Shown: positions 50,885-59,624, counted from the stretch's first letter. The stretch is DNA of 64,000 nucleotides from Deltaproteobacteria bacterium UBA2409 (GCA_002343185.1 DDRT01000001.1:242736-306735), one strand, 5' to 3'. Made by a program: numbers and translations. Notes: generated by a model from the letters alone, not told the origin.

Positions 50885-53161
50885 ATGAGGTCACAAAGAG
50901 GAGTATCATTAATCTTAGGAGCATTCGCTCTAGTCTTAGGATTGTGGGGGCTTCTCACCTTAGCTTGGCTGCCACTAGTGCACAGAAATGCAAGAATGGA
51001 GCTTCAGCTACTAGTTGATGCTGCTTGTGGGGGAGTTTCTAATGAAGATGCACCAGGCCCAGGGATGGTTAATCAAATACCATTTCAGCTAAGAATGTGG
51101 GAGGCATTTAGAGCAAAGTTTGCTGAGCCTGAGAGAAAATATGTTGAGGTAACTCGAGCTACTTTATTTCTTGCAACTCCTCCTGAAGCTCCGGCATCAC
51201 TTTTTAGTCCGGCACCGGGTTCTATTAGTGGTGAAGTATCATCTACTGCAGATTGGAATGGGGTAAATGGCGAAAGATGTTTTCAAGATGGAGTTACTGA
51301 ACTTGTAACATCTCTAGAACCACTAGCAGGTAATAGCTGTAAGAGTTTGGCTGATGTTATTCCAGTAGCTGCAACTAATAATATAAGAAATTTTGGAAAT
51401 ACCGGAATTTGCAGCATTGAAGGCACTGTAAAGAGTGAGCTATTCGGAATTTCACTAGCATTTCTAGAAGGAGATGAAGAAGATAGAGAAATACAAGTTA
51501 CCTCTGGCTTTTGGGCTCCAGTAGCTGGCATTAATTCAATTCCGCCACTAGAAGCTCATGGCGGTGCGCCACTTAATCCTGCTAACTCACCAGGGATGGT
51601 TATCGCAATTGCACCTCAGATGAGGGATTTAGATCAGATCGTAGATTGGGGGTTAGATAATAGATTTAGATTTCCAGCAGGACATGAATTTAGAAATAAT
51701 GATGAATTTGATATAGAAGCTTTTCCTTCAAGCTGCTCAAATATTGCTGGAGATTCTGTAGGGCCAAGATTTGGATTTTCTTGCAAGCAAAATATCCCCC
51801 TTTACGGAAACATAAAAGGAGAGCTCTTACCTTCAACAGCTATTCCAACCGACATAATTGGACGCAGATACGGCTGTTTAAATCCTCTGATATTAGCTAG
51901 AAATATCTTTACTTCCACACTTACTAGTCTTGCAGCAAGGCATGGTCAGTTAAGAGGAAGAACAGATATGTTACTTGTAAATAGCCAGGTCGAAGGTGCT
52001 ACTGTAGACCCTTCCCCACCTGCGATAATGCTCGAAGCTCCATCAGATATTTTATTCTCGCAGTTTTCACCACCTTATTTATTTTTTAGAGGATATGAAC
52101 TTACTTCTGGAGCACCATCTCAGCTATCTCCCATTTTTTTCGATGAAGATCCAGTTGTTGGAGCAGATTCGCTTGAAAGATACGTTTCTAGCCAGCTTGC
52201 CCACTGCTCACATGTTTACTCAGGACTTGCAGATTCAGCAACATTTCAAACATTTCTTCAAGATCGATTAGCCTTTCTTCCCAATCCTGGATTTAATGGG
52301 CCTTATAACTTCTTTCAAGATACCCCGGAACTTTTAGGAGTAAATACCTTAACCGATCTTGTATGGGAGCCAGATGCTTTTGACTTTGATGCAGGCGCAA
52401 TTTCTGAACCAGAACCACTTCACCCTGCTGTTAGCTCAATGATGCTTGGAGCAGTTAGATATTGCCCTTTCTATAGTAATTCTCAATTTTCTGGAACCAG
52501 ATGCCAAGATTTTGCTAGTAGAGGTGGGATGCAGCTTTCTCCAGATCTTGAAGGGCTGTTAAATTTTCTTTCAGATCCTAATGGTATTGCTATTAGGCAA
52601 TCTAGAGCTGGGATAGTAAGAAGAACTGAGACTCTTGATACGAATGTTAGTACAGAAGTAAGAGGAGGAAGCGGCGATTATAATTACCCACTAACTGCTT
52701 TAATAGCTCACGACATACCATTAGATGCGAATAATCTTGGCATATTATTTAACAATTATAGTACCCCACCAGATCTACCTGGTGGATTTGCCAATGTTAG
52801 ACCATTTCATGTCATCTTATTTCCTTCTAGTCCTATAAATACAACCGGGCTTGAGCAGGCTATGCAAATTGCTCCAGGTAATGGCAGGGAATTTTTACAT
52901 TCAATTACAGTTATTCAACCATGTGAAATTAGAAGAGATGTAGCTGGTGGTAGAAGGTATCCAGATTTTTGTGATGATGATGGAAATCTTTTAGTTGGGA
53001 ATTTCGGTGGAGAAGAAAACCTTTATAGAATGTTTTGGTTAGCATTAGCCGGAGAAGCAGTACTTCCTGGTAACACTACTCTTCCTGAAGCAGACACTGC
53101 CTATGGCCGAGCGTTAGAATTTTTTAGAACAAAGGTGACACGTGCAGCAAGCTTCTTTTAA
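50885..53161 (+). CDS. TadG-like large exported protein
   Basis: A 758-residue protein beginning MRSQRGVSLILGAFALVLG, a short basic leader and one membrane helix typical of TadG-type proteins. The remainder is extracytoplasmic, Pro- and Gly-rich, with scattered cysteines. No von Willebrand A MIDAS motif is recognisable. It overlaps the Flp-like gene by 20 bases. It is probably a pilus-associated or surface protein, and its unusual length in such a compact cluster makes it the main unknown of this region. Confidence 0.6.
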   Translation: MRSQRGVSLILGAFALVLGLWGLLTLAWLPLVHRNARMELQLLVDAACGGVSNEDAPGPGMVNQIPFQLRMWEAFRAKFAEPERKYVEVTRATLFLATPPEAPASLFSPAPGSISGEVSSTADWNGVNGERCFQDGVTELVTSLEPLAGNSCKSLADVIPVAATNNIRNFGNTGICSIEGTVKSELFGISLAFLEGDEEDREIQVTSGFWAPVAGINSIPPLEAHGGAPLNPANSPGMVIAIAPQMRDLDQIVDWGLDNRFRFPAGHEFRNNDEFDIEAFPSSCSNIAGDSVGPRFGFSCKQNIPLYGNIKGELLPSTAIPTDIIGRRYGCLNPLILARNIFTSTLTSLAARHGQLRGRTDMLLVNSQVEGATVDPSPPAIMLEAPSDILFSQFSPPYLFFRGYELTSGAPSQLSPIFFDEDPVVGADSLERYVSSQLAHCSHVYSGLADSATFQTFLQDRLAFLPNPGFNGPYNFFQDTPELLGVNTLTDLVWEPDAFDFDAGAISEPEPLHPAVSSMMLGAVRYCPFYSNSQFSGTRCQDFASRGGMQLSPDLEGLLNFLSDPNGIAIRQSRAGIVRRTETLDTNVSTEVRGGSGDYNYPLTALIAHDIPLDANNLGILFNNYSTPPDLPGGFANVRPFHVILFPSSPINTTGLEQAMQIAPGNGREFLHSITVIQPCEIRRDVAGGRRYPDFCDDDGNLLVGNFGGEENLYRMFWLALAGEAVLPGNTTLPEADTAYGRALEFFRTKVTRAASFF

Positions 53162-53342
53162 TAGTCAAAAAGGTGCCGCACTTGCTGAGTATGCATTGGC
53201 TGCATCTCTAATACTGGTCGTTTGTTTAGTTGCTGGCGCTCTTCTTGTTGGAGCATTTAGAGAGAGAGAGTTTGCTTCATACGAAGCGATTAGTGGACCC
53301 GTCCCTTGTCTTCCGGGGGCTGGGAGTGATGATTGTAAGTAA
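53142..53342 (+). CDS. Flp-like pilin
   Basis: A 66-residue protein with the prepilin motif SQKG-AALAEYALAASLILVV: Gly before the cleavage point, Glu at +5 and Tyr at +6, the signature of Flp pilins. One membrane helix follows and a short Cys-containing tail (VPCLPGAGSDDCK). The start is GTG at 53142. Pilus assembly genes (prepilin peptidase, TadA ATPase, secretin) are not in the window, so they must lie elsewhere. An element of the palindrome family follows. Confidence 0.7.
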   Translation: MQQASFNSQKGAALAEYALAASLILVVCLVAGALLVGAFREREFASYEAISGPVPCLPGAGSDDCK

Positions 53343-53348
53343 ACTTTG

Positions 53349-53457
53349 TGGGGGTCAGGCCGGGAGACCTGACCAGACAGAAGCTAGCATTTGCCTGGTC
53401 AGGATCTATCGTCCACGCAAGTGGACGAAGCAATAATACGGCGGCCTGACCCCCAAG
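53349..53457. repeat. Palindromic element H with a nested hairpin insertion
   Basis: The left arm (TGGGGGTCAGGCC...) and centre ACAGAAGCTAGCATTTGC match elements C and F. In the right arm the 4-6 nt loop between CTGGTCAGG (53395-53403) and GGCCTGACCCCCAAG (53443-53457) is replaced by about 39 nt that contains CGTCCAC-GCAA-GTGGACG. So one hairpin has been inserted in the loop of another. It fills the convergent junction with ridA. Confidence 0.85.
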
Positions 53458-53460
53458 TTC

Positions 53461-53844
53461 TTAACTCTTAACCGCCACCATCTCGATCTCTACTAGCACT
53501 CCTTTAGGAAGCCCTGAAACAGCAACAGTAGATCTTGCAGGTTTTGAATCGCCAAGAAATTCCTCGTAAATTTTATTAACTGCTCCAAAGTTATCCATTG
53601 TAGTTAGAAAAATTGTAGTTTTAGCGACCGATTTAAATGATAGCCCTAGATTAGTTAAAACAGAGGAGATATTTTTTAACACCTGAACACTCTGCTCTTC
53701 TATTCCACCTTGAACAACCTCACCTGTTTCAGGGTTAAGGGGAATTTGTCCTGATAAAAAAACTAAGTTTCCAGTTTCAGTTGCAACTGAATAGGGACCA
53801 ATTGCTTTTGGCGCACCTTTAATTTCTGAATGATATTTGATCAT
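53461..53844 (-). CDS. ridA: RidA family enamine/imine deaminase
   Basis: A 127-residue RidA (YjgF) protein that hydrolyses reactive enamines made by PLP enzymes. The family blocks GPYSVATETGNLVFLSGQIP, NLGLSFKSVAKTTIFL and SKPARSTVAVSGLPKG are present, including the active-site Arg. It overlaps the upstream response regulator by four bases, a pairing I cannot explain functionally. Serine and threonine PLP enzymes are encoded at 61-64 kb. Confidence 0.95.
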   Translation of the reverse strand: MIKYHSEIKGAPKAIGPYSVATETGNLVFLSGQIPLNPETGEVVQGGIEEQSVQVLKNISSVLTNLGLSFKSVAKTTIFLTTMDNFGAVNKIYEEFLGDSKPARSTVAVSGLPKGVLVEIEMVAVKS

Positions 53845-54200
53845 AGTAGCTCCTTAATTACTTTAGTTAATTCATCCTTTGAAAGTGGTTTTAGTAAAAA
53901 TTTTGTTTTCTCCGGATTAACTTTATCTTCAAAATCGATCATCCCATCTGAAAAGCCACCAGAGATTAATATTACTGGCAGATCGCATAATGCCTCATTG
54001 GAACGAAGAAGATGAACAAGCTCTCTTCCGTCCATATCGGGAACCAATACATCACTTACTAAAAGTTTTATACTTGGATCTTCTAGTAGCCTTCGCCAGG
54101 CTGATGTGCCATTTGATTCCTCTACGACTTCATATTCAGAGAGCATTTTTTTTATAACTTCTCTGTCAATTTCTTGATCATCAACTATTAGTACTTTCAT
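53841..54200 (-). CDS. Single-domain response regulator
   Basis: A 119-residue receiver with the acidic pair in LIVDDQEID, the phospho-acceptor in LLVSDVLVPDMDG (near residue 51), the Ser in LISGG and the Lys in FLLKPLSKDE. All key residues are present. There is no output domain. It overlaps the previous degenerate receiver gene by 20 bases and ridA by four. Confidence 0.9.
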   Translation of the reverse strand: MKVLIVDDQEIDREVIKKMLSEYEVVEESNGTSAWRRLLEDPSIKLLVSDVLVPDMDGRELVHLLRSNEALCDLPVILISGGFSDGMIDFEDKVNPEKTKFLLKPLSKDELTKVIKELL

Positions 54201-54909
54201 TTTTCCCCTTCATAAGCTGAGCTCGTTTTTTTGATAAAAGTCTCTTAACCCTCTCACTTGCTCCGTTATACGAAGAAGCCTGAAAGGCTTTTGGAGGAGG
54301 AGGTAAGTTAGAGAACTTCTCAATTATCCTTTCAAAATAAAACTCTTTTCCAGATTCTGAGAGCCCTTGAGCAATTCTTGAAAGATCCAATAAAACTCTT
54401 CTGCTTTGCCCAAGCTCTCCCCCTGTAGCAGAAAGAACCGAGACAAGATCTACCTGTTTTGCTAGATCATCAATCAAGAGTGATATTGCACCACGCTCTC
54501 TCTCTTTAGCACGTTCTCTTTTTATAAATGTAGCTAACTCCGCAATTTCACTTAGTTGATCAACCGAATAGGGCTCACAAAGGATTCCATCTGCTCCTAG
54601 CTCAAGGATGGTCTTAATAAGGGCGTTTCCCTCATCTTGAGACTGAAAAAGTACAACGTTGGCAGCATCCTCTGTTTTCTTAGAGGCACGGGCAAACTGG
54701 AAAAACCCCTGCATCTTTTCGTGGGGGATTCTTTTCGAGACGAATATAATGTCTACTGAATTATCAAGGTACTCTACCTGCGAGATGGCATCTGATATTG
54801 AATTAACGCTTTGAAGGTGTCCAAACTTAGGGACAGCTAGGGTAGCCTGTTTAATACGCATCCTAGCGTCTATATCAGGTTCAATGATAAGGGCATTAAA
54901 CTTTTCCAA
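54181..54909 (-). CDS. Receiver-like protein with helical C-terminus
   Basis: A receiver-type fold (ALIIEPDIDARMRIKQ, then VDIIFVSKRIP and a late GILCEPYS) with the conserved Asp and Lys positions substituted (Ser and Glu), so phosphorylation is doubtful. The C-terminal half is helical, charged and ends in a basic tail. TTG at 54909 is chosen because receivers start just before the first strand; GTG at 54999 would overlap the divergent glycosyltransferase by 20 bases. It may act with the receiver encoded directly downstream. Confidence 0.5.
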   Translation of the reverse strand: MEKFNALIIEPDIDARMRIKQATLAVPKFGHLQSVNSISDAISQVEYLDNSVDIIFVSKRIPHEKMQGFFQFARASKKTEDAANVVLFQSQDEGNALIKTILELGADGILCEPYSVDQLSEIAELATFIKRERAKERERGAISLLIDDLAKQVDLVSVLSATGGELGQSRRVLLDLSRIAQGLSESGKEFYFERIIEKFSNLPPPPKAFQASSYNGASERVKRLLSKKRAQLMKGKNESTNS

Positions 54910-54979
54910 AGTTACTCTTAGTTTAGAACATTTTCTGGGCAATTGACCATCTTCTGGTTCATCGATACGCTCTAGGCTC

Positions 54980-56686
54980 TTGAGACGAAACTTAATCACG
55001 ATATTCTTACTAGCTTTTGTGCTTTTTATCCCATGGCTTGGATCGAAGAGATTTCATACCAGAGGTGAGGCAAGAGAGGCTTTGGTAATTCAGTCTATCT
55101 TAGAGGATAAAGACTGGGTATTGCTCGAGGGTTATGGGGGTGAGCTAGCTTCAAAGCCACCACTTCTTCACTGGATAGGAGGGATAGTAAGTGAACTAGC
55201 AGGTGAGGTGAATGAATTTACTTCAAGATCTCCTTCCGCATTTGTTTCTATAGCTTTCTTGATCCTTTGGTTTCTGATCCTTCAAAAGCTTGTAGGCGAG
55301 AGAGTTGCAATATTAAGCATATTTATTCTCTTGACTTCTGTTGAATGGTTTAGACTTTCAACTGCATGTAGAGTTGATATGGTTCATAGTGGATTTTTGG
55401 CAGCAGGGCTTTTAGGTCTTTATCTTTTCCTTGAAGGTCAATCTAAAGGGCTCTTTGCGGTTTTAGGACTATCAGGCGCATTCCTCGCCAAAGGGCCAGT
55501 AGCGATAATCATTCCCAGTTTAGTTGTACTTTTTTATTGCAAGAAATTTCAGCTAAAAAGCGCATTTATTCTTATAGCGGTGAGCTGTATCTTGCCTCTT
55601 CTTTGGTATCTATCAGCAGCGAAAGAGGGTGGGAGTGAATTTCTTAGTATATTTTTTAGTGAGAATTTCTCCAGATTTACGGGAACTTTAGATGGACATC
55701 CTCATAAAGCATCTGTTTTTTATCTTTGGTTCTCTGTTGTGGTCGGATTCTTGCCATGGACTTTGCTTATTATACCTGAGTATTTGCATCACTCGGTACT
55801 GCCCAGAAGTTCTAAGTATAAACGAGATTTTTTAATTCTCTCAGCTGGCGAAAGTGTTTTTGCGAGACTTAAAAGATTATTCCTTGATGCCTACAAAAAC
55901 TTTAAGGAAAGCTACGGGGAGCTAAATAATTTCAAGAAATATTCATTAATTGTAATACTGGTGACACTAAGTTTTTATTCTCTGCCCGAAGGAAAGCGAA
56001 GTGTATATGTTTTAGCTGCTTATCCATTTATATCAGTTTTCTTATCTTCCTACCTTCTTCAGCTTCAATCACGAGGTCATAAGCTTTTAGGTAGTATAGT
56101 GATCTGCTTAACATTGGTTCTGTTAGCAGTTTTTTTAAGTGGTTTTGGTTATATTTTTCTTGCCCCACTTCTAACTTCAGATCCAAAGCTTTTATTTTTT
56201 GCAGAGGTTTACAGAAAAGGACTTGAAGGACTTTCTCTTATTCAAAGCTTACTATTACTATCACCGCTTGTTACTGGAGCCTGGATCATTCTTAAATGGT
56301 CTCAAAGCTACAGAAGAAGTTTTATACCATTTGCATTTTATTTCTTTTATTCTTGGTTCCTTTCTGTCTCAGCAGTGTTAGCGCCAATATATGGGAATGC
56401 TATTTCAGCAGTTGGATTTTCTGCAGCCATTAATCGCGAATTCAGTCAAGAAATCCAATTATACTCATTTAACTATGAGTTCTATGGAGTAAGTTTCTAC
56501 GCAGACAGAGATATCATCTCGAAGGAAAATAATTTTTTAGCAGGAGATCTAGTAATCCTATATGAATCAGATCTTCAAAGATTAAGAGATATATGGCATG
56601 GGGAGGTTGAGACCTTGCTACGCTCTCAAAAGAGCATAGAGCATCCGATGCAATATGTGATTGTAGTAAGGTTAAAAAGTGTCTGA
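54980..56686 (+). CDS. ArnT/PMT-like membrane glycosyltransferase
   Basis: A 568-residue GT-C enzyme. The first outer loop carries FHTRGEAREALVIQSILEDK and LASKPPLLHWIGG, the arrangement of ArnT and related proteins where the acidic residue and KPPL loop bind the lipid-linked sugar. About 11-12 membrane helices follow, then a small periplasmic domain. It probably adds a sugar from undecaprenyl phosphate to a lipid or protein. The start is TTG at 54980. It overlaps uppP by eight bases. Confidence 0.75.
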   Translation: MRRNLITIFLLAFVLFIPWLGSKRFHTRGEAREALVIQSILEDKDWVLLEGYGGELASKPPLLHWIGGIVSELAGEVNEFTSRSPSAFVSIAFLILWFLILQKLVGERVAILSIFILLTSVEWFRLSTACRVDMVHSGFLAAGLLGLYLFLEGQSKGLFAVLGLSGAFLAKGPVAIIIPSLVVLFYCKKFQLKSAFILIAVSCILPLLWYLSAAKEGGSEFLSIFFSENFSRFTGTLDGHPHKASVFYLWFSVVVGFLPWTLLIIPEYLHHSVLPRSSKYKRDFLILSAGESVFARLKRLFLDAYKNFKESYGELNNFKKYSLIVILVTLSFYSLPEGKRSVYVLAAYPFISVFLSSYLLQLQSRGHKLLGSIVICLTLVLLAVFLSGFGYIFLAPLLTSDPKLLFFAEVYRKGLEGLSLIQSLLLLSPLVTGAWIILKWSQSYRRSFIPFAFYFFYSWFLSVSAVLAPIYGNAISAVGFSAAINREFSQEIQLYSFNYEFYGVSFYADRDIISKENNFLAGDLVILYESDLQRLRDIWHGEVETLLRSQKSIEHPMQYVIVVRLKSV

Positions 56687-57464
56687 AATTATAGATGCAG
56701 CTTTGATGGGGCTAGTTGAAGGTTTGACCGAGTTTATCCCTGTTTCAAGCACTGGGCATCTTATTTTATTTGGAGATCTAATTTCCTTTGAAAGAGATCC
56801 AACATTTAAGATTGTTATACAATTCGGAGCGATTCTATCTGTAGTCTTCCTTTACTGGAAAAGATTCTTATCATTAATTTCAACTTCAACGACTACGGGG
56901 CTATCTGGAATAAGGGGGATGTATCTTCTAGCTATTGGGTGCGCCCCAGCAATGATTTGCGGTGTACTTTTTCATAAAACTATTACAGAAGTCCTTTTTC
57001 ATCCTATACCAGTAGCAATGGCACTAATCGTCGGAGGATTTATGATGTTAGTGCTTGAAAGAAAAGTAGAGCCAAAAGTTTTTGAAGTCGATGAAATTAA
57101 ACCTCGGCATGCTTTACTAGTAGGACTAGTTCAATGCTTAGCTCTTTGGCCAGGAATGAGTCGGTCAGGAAGTTCGATTGTAGGAGGATTACTTTCAGGT
57201 CTTTCAAAAAAAGTAAGTGCTGAGTTCTCATTTATTCTAGCTGTTCCGATGATGACTGCTGCCTCTGCTTATCAACTCTTCAAAACATGGAATCAATTAA
57301 GCTCGGCCGATTTGTCTGTTTATCTAGTAGGTTTAGCGACATCATTTGTTACTGCGCTTTTAGCAATTAAGGTTTTCCTAAGTATATTATCACGGTACTC
57401 ATTTGCTCCGTTTGCCTGGTACAGGATTGGGCTAGGTATTATCGTTTTAATTTTACTTAGGTAG
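56679..57464 (+). CDS. uppP: Undecaprenyl-diphosphate phosphatase
   Basis: BacA/UppP recycles the carrier lipid for peptidoglycan and other polymers. The 261 residues carry GLVEGLTEFIPVSSTGHL and the second motif PGMSRSGSSIVGG, both needed for catalysis. Seven to eight membrane helices are evident. The start is GTG at 56679. It is coupled to the ArnT-like gene, which would release the same carrier lipid, a sensible functional link. It overlaps the convergent transferase gene by 12 bases. Confidence 0.95.
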   Translation: MSEIIDAALMGLVEGLTEFIPVSSTGHLILFGDLISFERDPTFKIVIQFGAILSVVFLYWKRFLSLISTSTTTGLSGIRGMYLLAIGCAPAMICGVLFHKTITEVLFHPIPVAMALIVGGFMMLVLERKVEPKVFEVDEIKPRHALLVGLVQCLALWPGMSRSGSSIVGGLLSGLSKKVSAEFSFILAVPMMTAASAYQLFKTWNQLSSADLSVYLVGLATSFVTALLAIKVFLSILSRYSFAPFAWYRIGLGIIVLILLR

Positions 57465-58775
57465 TTTTTTAAATAAACAAAAAACGATCTTTTCCTTCTT
57501 ATTCTCATTGTTAATACACTCTTGTTTTGACCAAGCATCAAAAAGTCGATCATATTCTGGTGTTGCAAGAGCTAAGTCTGCATTTTGATCAATTTTTAGT
57601 CTTCTTAGATAAAAAAGTTGCCTTCTTGAAAGCCCTCCCGACCCATCTATCATAGGGTTAATACCTTCAAGTCTAACTGGAATATTTTTTAGCCTTTGAA
57701 CTAGCAGATCGATATTTTCTATTTTGTTGTCATTTACAGCTCTTTTTAGAATTGGAGCAATGTCTCTAAGGGAAAAAATCAAAATTAATAGAAAAGTTAA
57801 TGGCATAAATTTTTTTGAGAAGATTAAAGCTCTCCAAGCTACATAGCCAAACATAAGCCAAAAGCTTGGCACTACTGGAAATAGATACCAGGGGAGTCTT
57901 GAGCTGAGAAAACTTAATATAACTAACCCGAAGGATCCCCATAGAAAGAGAGCACCTGTTTTTTTGAAATTAAAAATGGATAGAAGTCCAAGAAATATCA
58001 TCCAGCTAGAGCCATAACTGCTTCTTAAAAAGAGATTTCTAAAGTAAAGAAAAAAGTCTTCCTGGTTATGGTGACCTTCGCCGATTAGTCTCTCAGAAAT
58101 GTTAAATTTAAGAGTGCCGATTGTTGATTCAAAATCAGTTGCTAAATGATATCCCAAAAATAGAAAAACAGGAGCGACCCCTGTAATTATACTAAAAATA
58201 GGAATGCGACGCCTTTCATATAAGGCCCAAAGGAGAATAAAAAATGCGGGAAGAAGCCCTGAGATCCATTTAACTGAAGTGCCAACAAAGGTCCCTAGAA
58301 AAACTAAAAGCCGCTTTTCTTTTAGAAAACCAAATATTGTTAATAGAACTCCGAATAATAATGCGCTATCTTGTACTCCAACCCTAATTCCATGGTCAAA
58401 AAAGATCTGTCTTCCAGATGCCATACAAAGAACCGCAAAGATCCCTGGGATTAAACTTCCAAAATATGAATTAGAGATTAATATCAATAGTATTGCGCTT
58501 CCTATTCCGCAAAGAGCGGGGATGATTCGATAGACAAAGTTTTCATCTCCAAAAAGCTTTATAAGTCTTGATGTAAGAAATATCTGAAGTGGAGGTTTAT
58601 TAAGATAAGTAGTACCAAAAAATTTGGGATTTACTAGTGTGCCATCAAAATTAGCCATCTCCTGAGCCACAGCACTATGGATTGATTCATCGCTTCTTTT
58701 AATTGAGTAGTTTAATGAAACTAAAGAGATAAAAGCGACTAGAAGTATAGAGATAAGGGCAAAGAGTTTATTCAT
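57453..58775 (-). CDS. ArnT/PMT-like membrane glycosyltransferase
   Basis: A 440-residue GT-C enzyme of the same broad type as the one at 54980. The first loop reads RSDESIHSAVAQEMANFDG and TTYLNKPPLQIFLTSRLIK with the acidic and KPPL motifs. Nine or ten membrane helices follow. It is convergent with uppP and overlaps it by 12 bases. The pair plus uppP suggests lipid-carrier-dependent sugar transfer, possibly lipid A or glycoprotein modification; the substrate is unknown. Confidence 0.75.
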   Translation of the reverse strand: MNKLFALISILLVAFISLVSLNYSIKRSDESIHSAVAQEMANFDGTLVNPKFFGTTYLNKPPLQIFLTSRLIKLFGDENFVYRIIPALCGIGSAILLILISNSYFGSLIPGIFAVLCMASGRQIFFDHGIRVGVQDSALLFGVLLTIFGFLKEKRLLVFLGTFVGTSVKWISGLLPAFFILLWALYERRRIPIFSIITGVAPVFLFLGYHLATDFESTIGTLKFNISERLIGEGHHNQEDFFLYFRNLFLRSSYGSSWMIFLGLLSIFNFKKTGALFLWGSFGLVILSFLSSRLPWYLFPVVPSFWLMFGYVAWRALIFSKKFMPLTFLLILIFSLRDIAPILKRAVNDNKIENIDLLVQRLKNIPVRLEGINPMIDGSGGLSRRQLFYLRRLKIDQNADLALATPEYDRLFDAWSKQECINNENKKEKIVFCLFKKLPK

Positions 58776-58828
58776 TAGTGGACTAGGAATTAATACTTGT
58801 ATGGTGTGGTTTTAACCAGTCTTAAGTT

Positions 58829-58864
58829 ACTTGGGGGTCAGGCCTTCCGGCCTGACCCCCAAGT
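58829..58864. repeat. Palindromic element I (perfect 16-bp stem)
   Basis: ACTTGGGGGTCAGGCC (58829-58844) and its exact inverse (58849-58864) flank a TTCC loop. It shares the loop and the following AAGTAGAAG with element B. Just upstream TGGTTTTAACCAGTC (58807-58821) is a partial companion palindrome P2. It lies 5' of the glycosyltransferase gene rather than in a convergent junction. Confidence 0.8.
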
Positions 58865-59249
58865 AGAAGGAATCTATTATTCATGGTGTAGTACTAAGGG
58901 TAACTACTCTGCGAAACTCTGAGTCCTCTGCGTATAAATAAGATAATTTATGCTATCGAATTGATTTTTGGATGATACTTGAGATGAAAAACGGTGAGAG
59001 AATGGAACCAACGCATCAAAACAAGATGCCATATCGCCAGAATAAGCTCACTGACTTATTAGGCTTAAAAAACCTATCAATCAAACCTTACAAAAACCGA
59101 TCTAAAACAATCTAGTATGGCTAAACCTTAAAAAAACCGTTTTAAAACGACGTAAGCTCCACCTCTCTGTATACCAATATCGGCTTAAAAAGCTGTTTGC
59201 TTCAGCAGAAAAATCGATAAAGACTTAAGTATTTGTAAATACTCAATAT
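58865..59249. other. Gene-poor gap with degenerate short repeats
   Basis: No gene was recognised in these 385 bases. CTCTGCG, CTCTGAG and CTCTGCG recur at 58907-58932. AAACCTTA begins two similar units 40 bases apart at 59083 and 59123, each followed by an A-rich AAAAACCG. A 43-codon ORF at 58984 lacks a ribosome site. It may be decayed DNA. A small GTATTT/AAATAC hairpin lies near 59228-59243. Confidence 0.35.
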
Positions 59250-59537
59250 CTACTCAGTTTGAGGAGCTTCTTCTGCTACTGTACCCATCACCTCATCGGT
59301 GGCTTCTGCTGCGTCTTGCATGGCGCCTTCAGCCTGCTCTTTCATAGCTCCCATAGCTGCTTCTGCATCATTCATAGCTTCGCCCATTGCTGCTTCAGCC
59401 TGCTTCATTGTAGCTTCTGCGGCTTTTGAGGCTGCTTCTGCTGCTTCTTTAGCCTTTTCGATTGCTTCTGTTTGCTCTTTATTTTTACATCCTGCAAATA
59501 ATGCAAGCGATACAAGTAACACTAAAATTTTTCTCAT
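59250..59537 (-). CDS. Alanine-rich coiled-coil lipoprotein
   Basis: A 95-residue lipoprotein with signal and lipobox (LVSLALFAGC; Cys17). The mature part is an Ala/Glu/Lys helix with heptad-like AEAAMKQAEA repeats, reminiscent of Lpp-type or PHA-granule-type helices but not a clear family member. AAGGAG lies seven bases before the ATG, so it is probably well expressed. The 5' leader holds a stem-loop (59564-59602). Confidence 0.8.
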   Translation of the reverse strand: MRKILVLLVSLALFAGCKNKEQTEAIEKAKEAAEAASKAAEATMKQAEAAMGEAMNDAEAAMGAMKEQAEGAMQDAAEATDEVMGTVAEEAPQTE

Positions 59538-59563
59538 AGGTAGTCTCCTTCTGAATATACCAA

Positions 59564-59602
59564 GCGATAGCGAGTTTTACCTTCGGCAAAACTCTTAATC
59601 GC
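59564..59602 (-). promoter_or_regulatory. Leader stem-loop of the small lipoprotein gene
   Basis: GCGAT (59564-59568) pairs with ATCGC (59598-59602), enclosing GAGTTTT (59572-59578) and AAAACTC (59588-59594) with a CC-TTC-GG top. It lies upstream of the ribosome site of the lipoprotein gene and could stabilise or regulate the mRNA. It may instead be another inserted hairpin. Confidence 0.35.
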
Positions 59603-59624
59603 ATTAGTATATGAACTCCTAACA

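Noticed and set aside
59083..59162. CRISPR-like spaced repeats
   Set aside because: Only two diverged units of about 40 bp with no spacer regularity and no cas genes.
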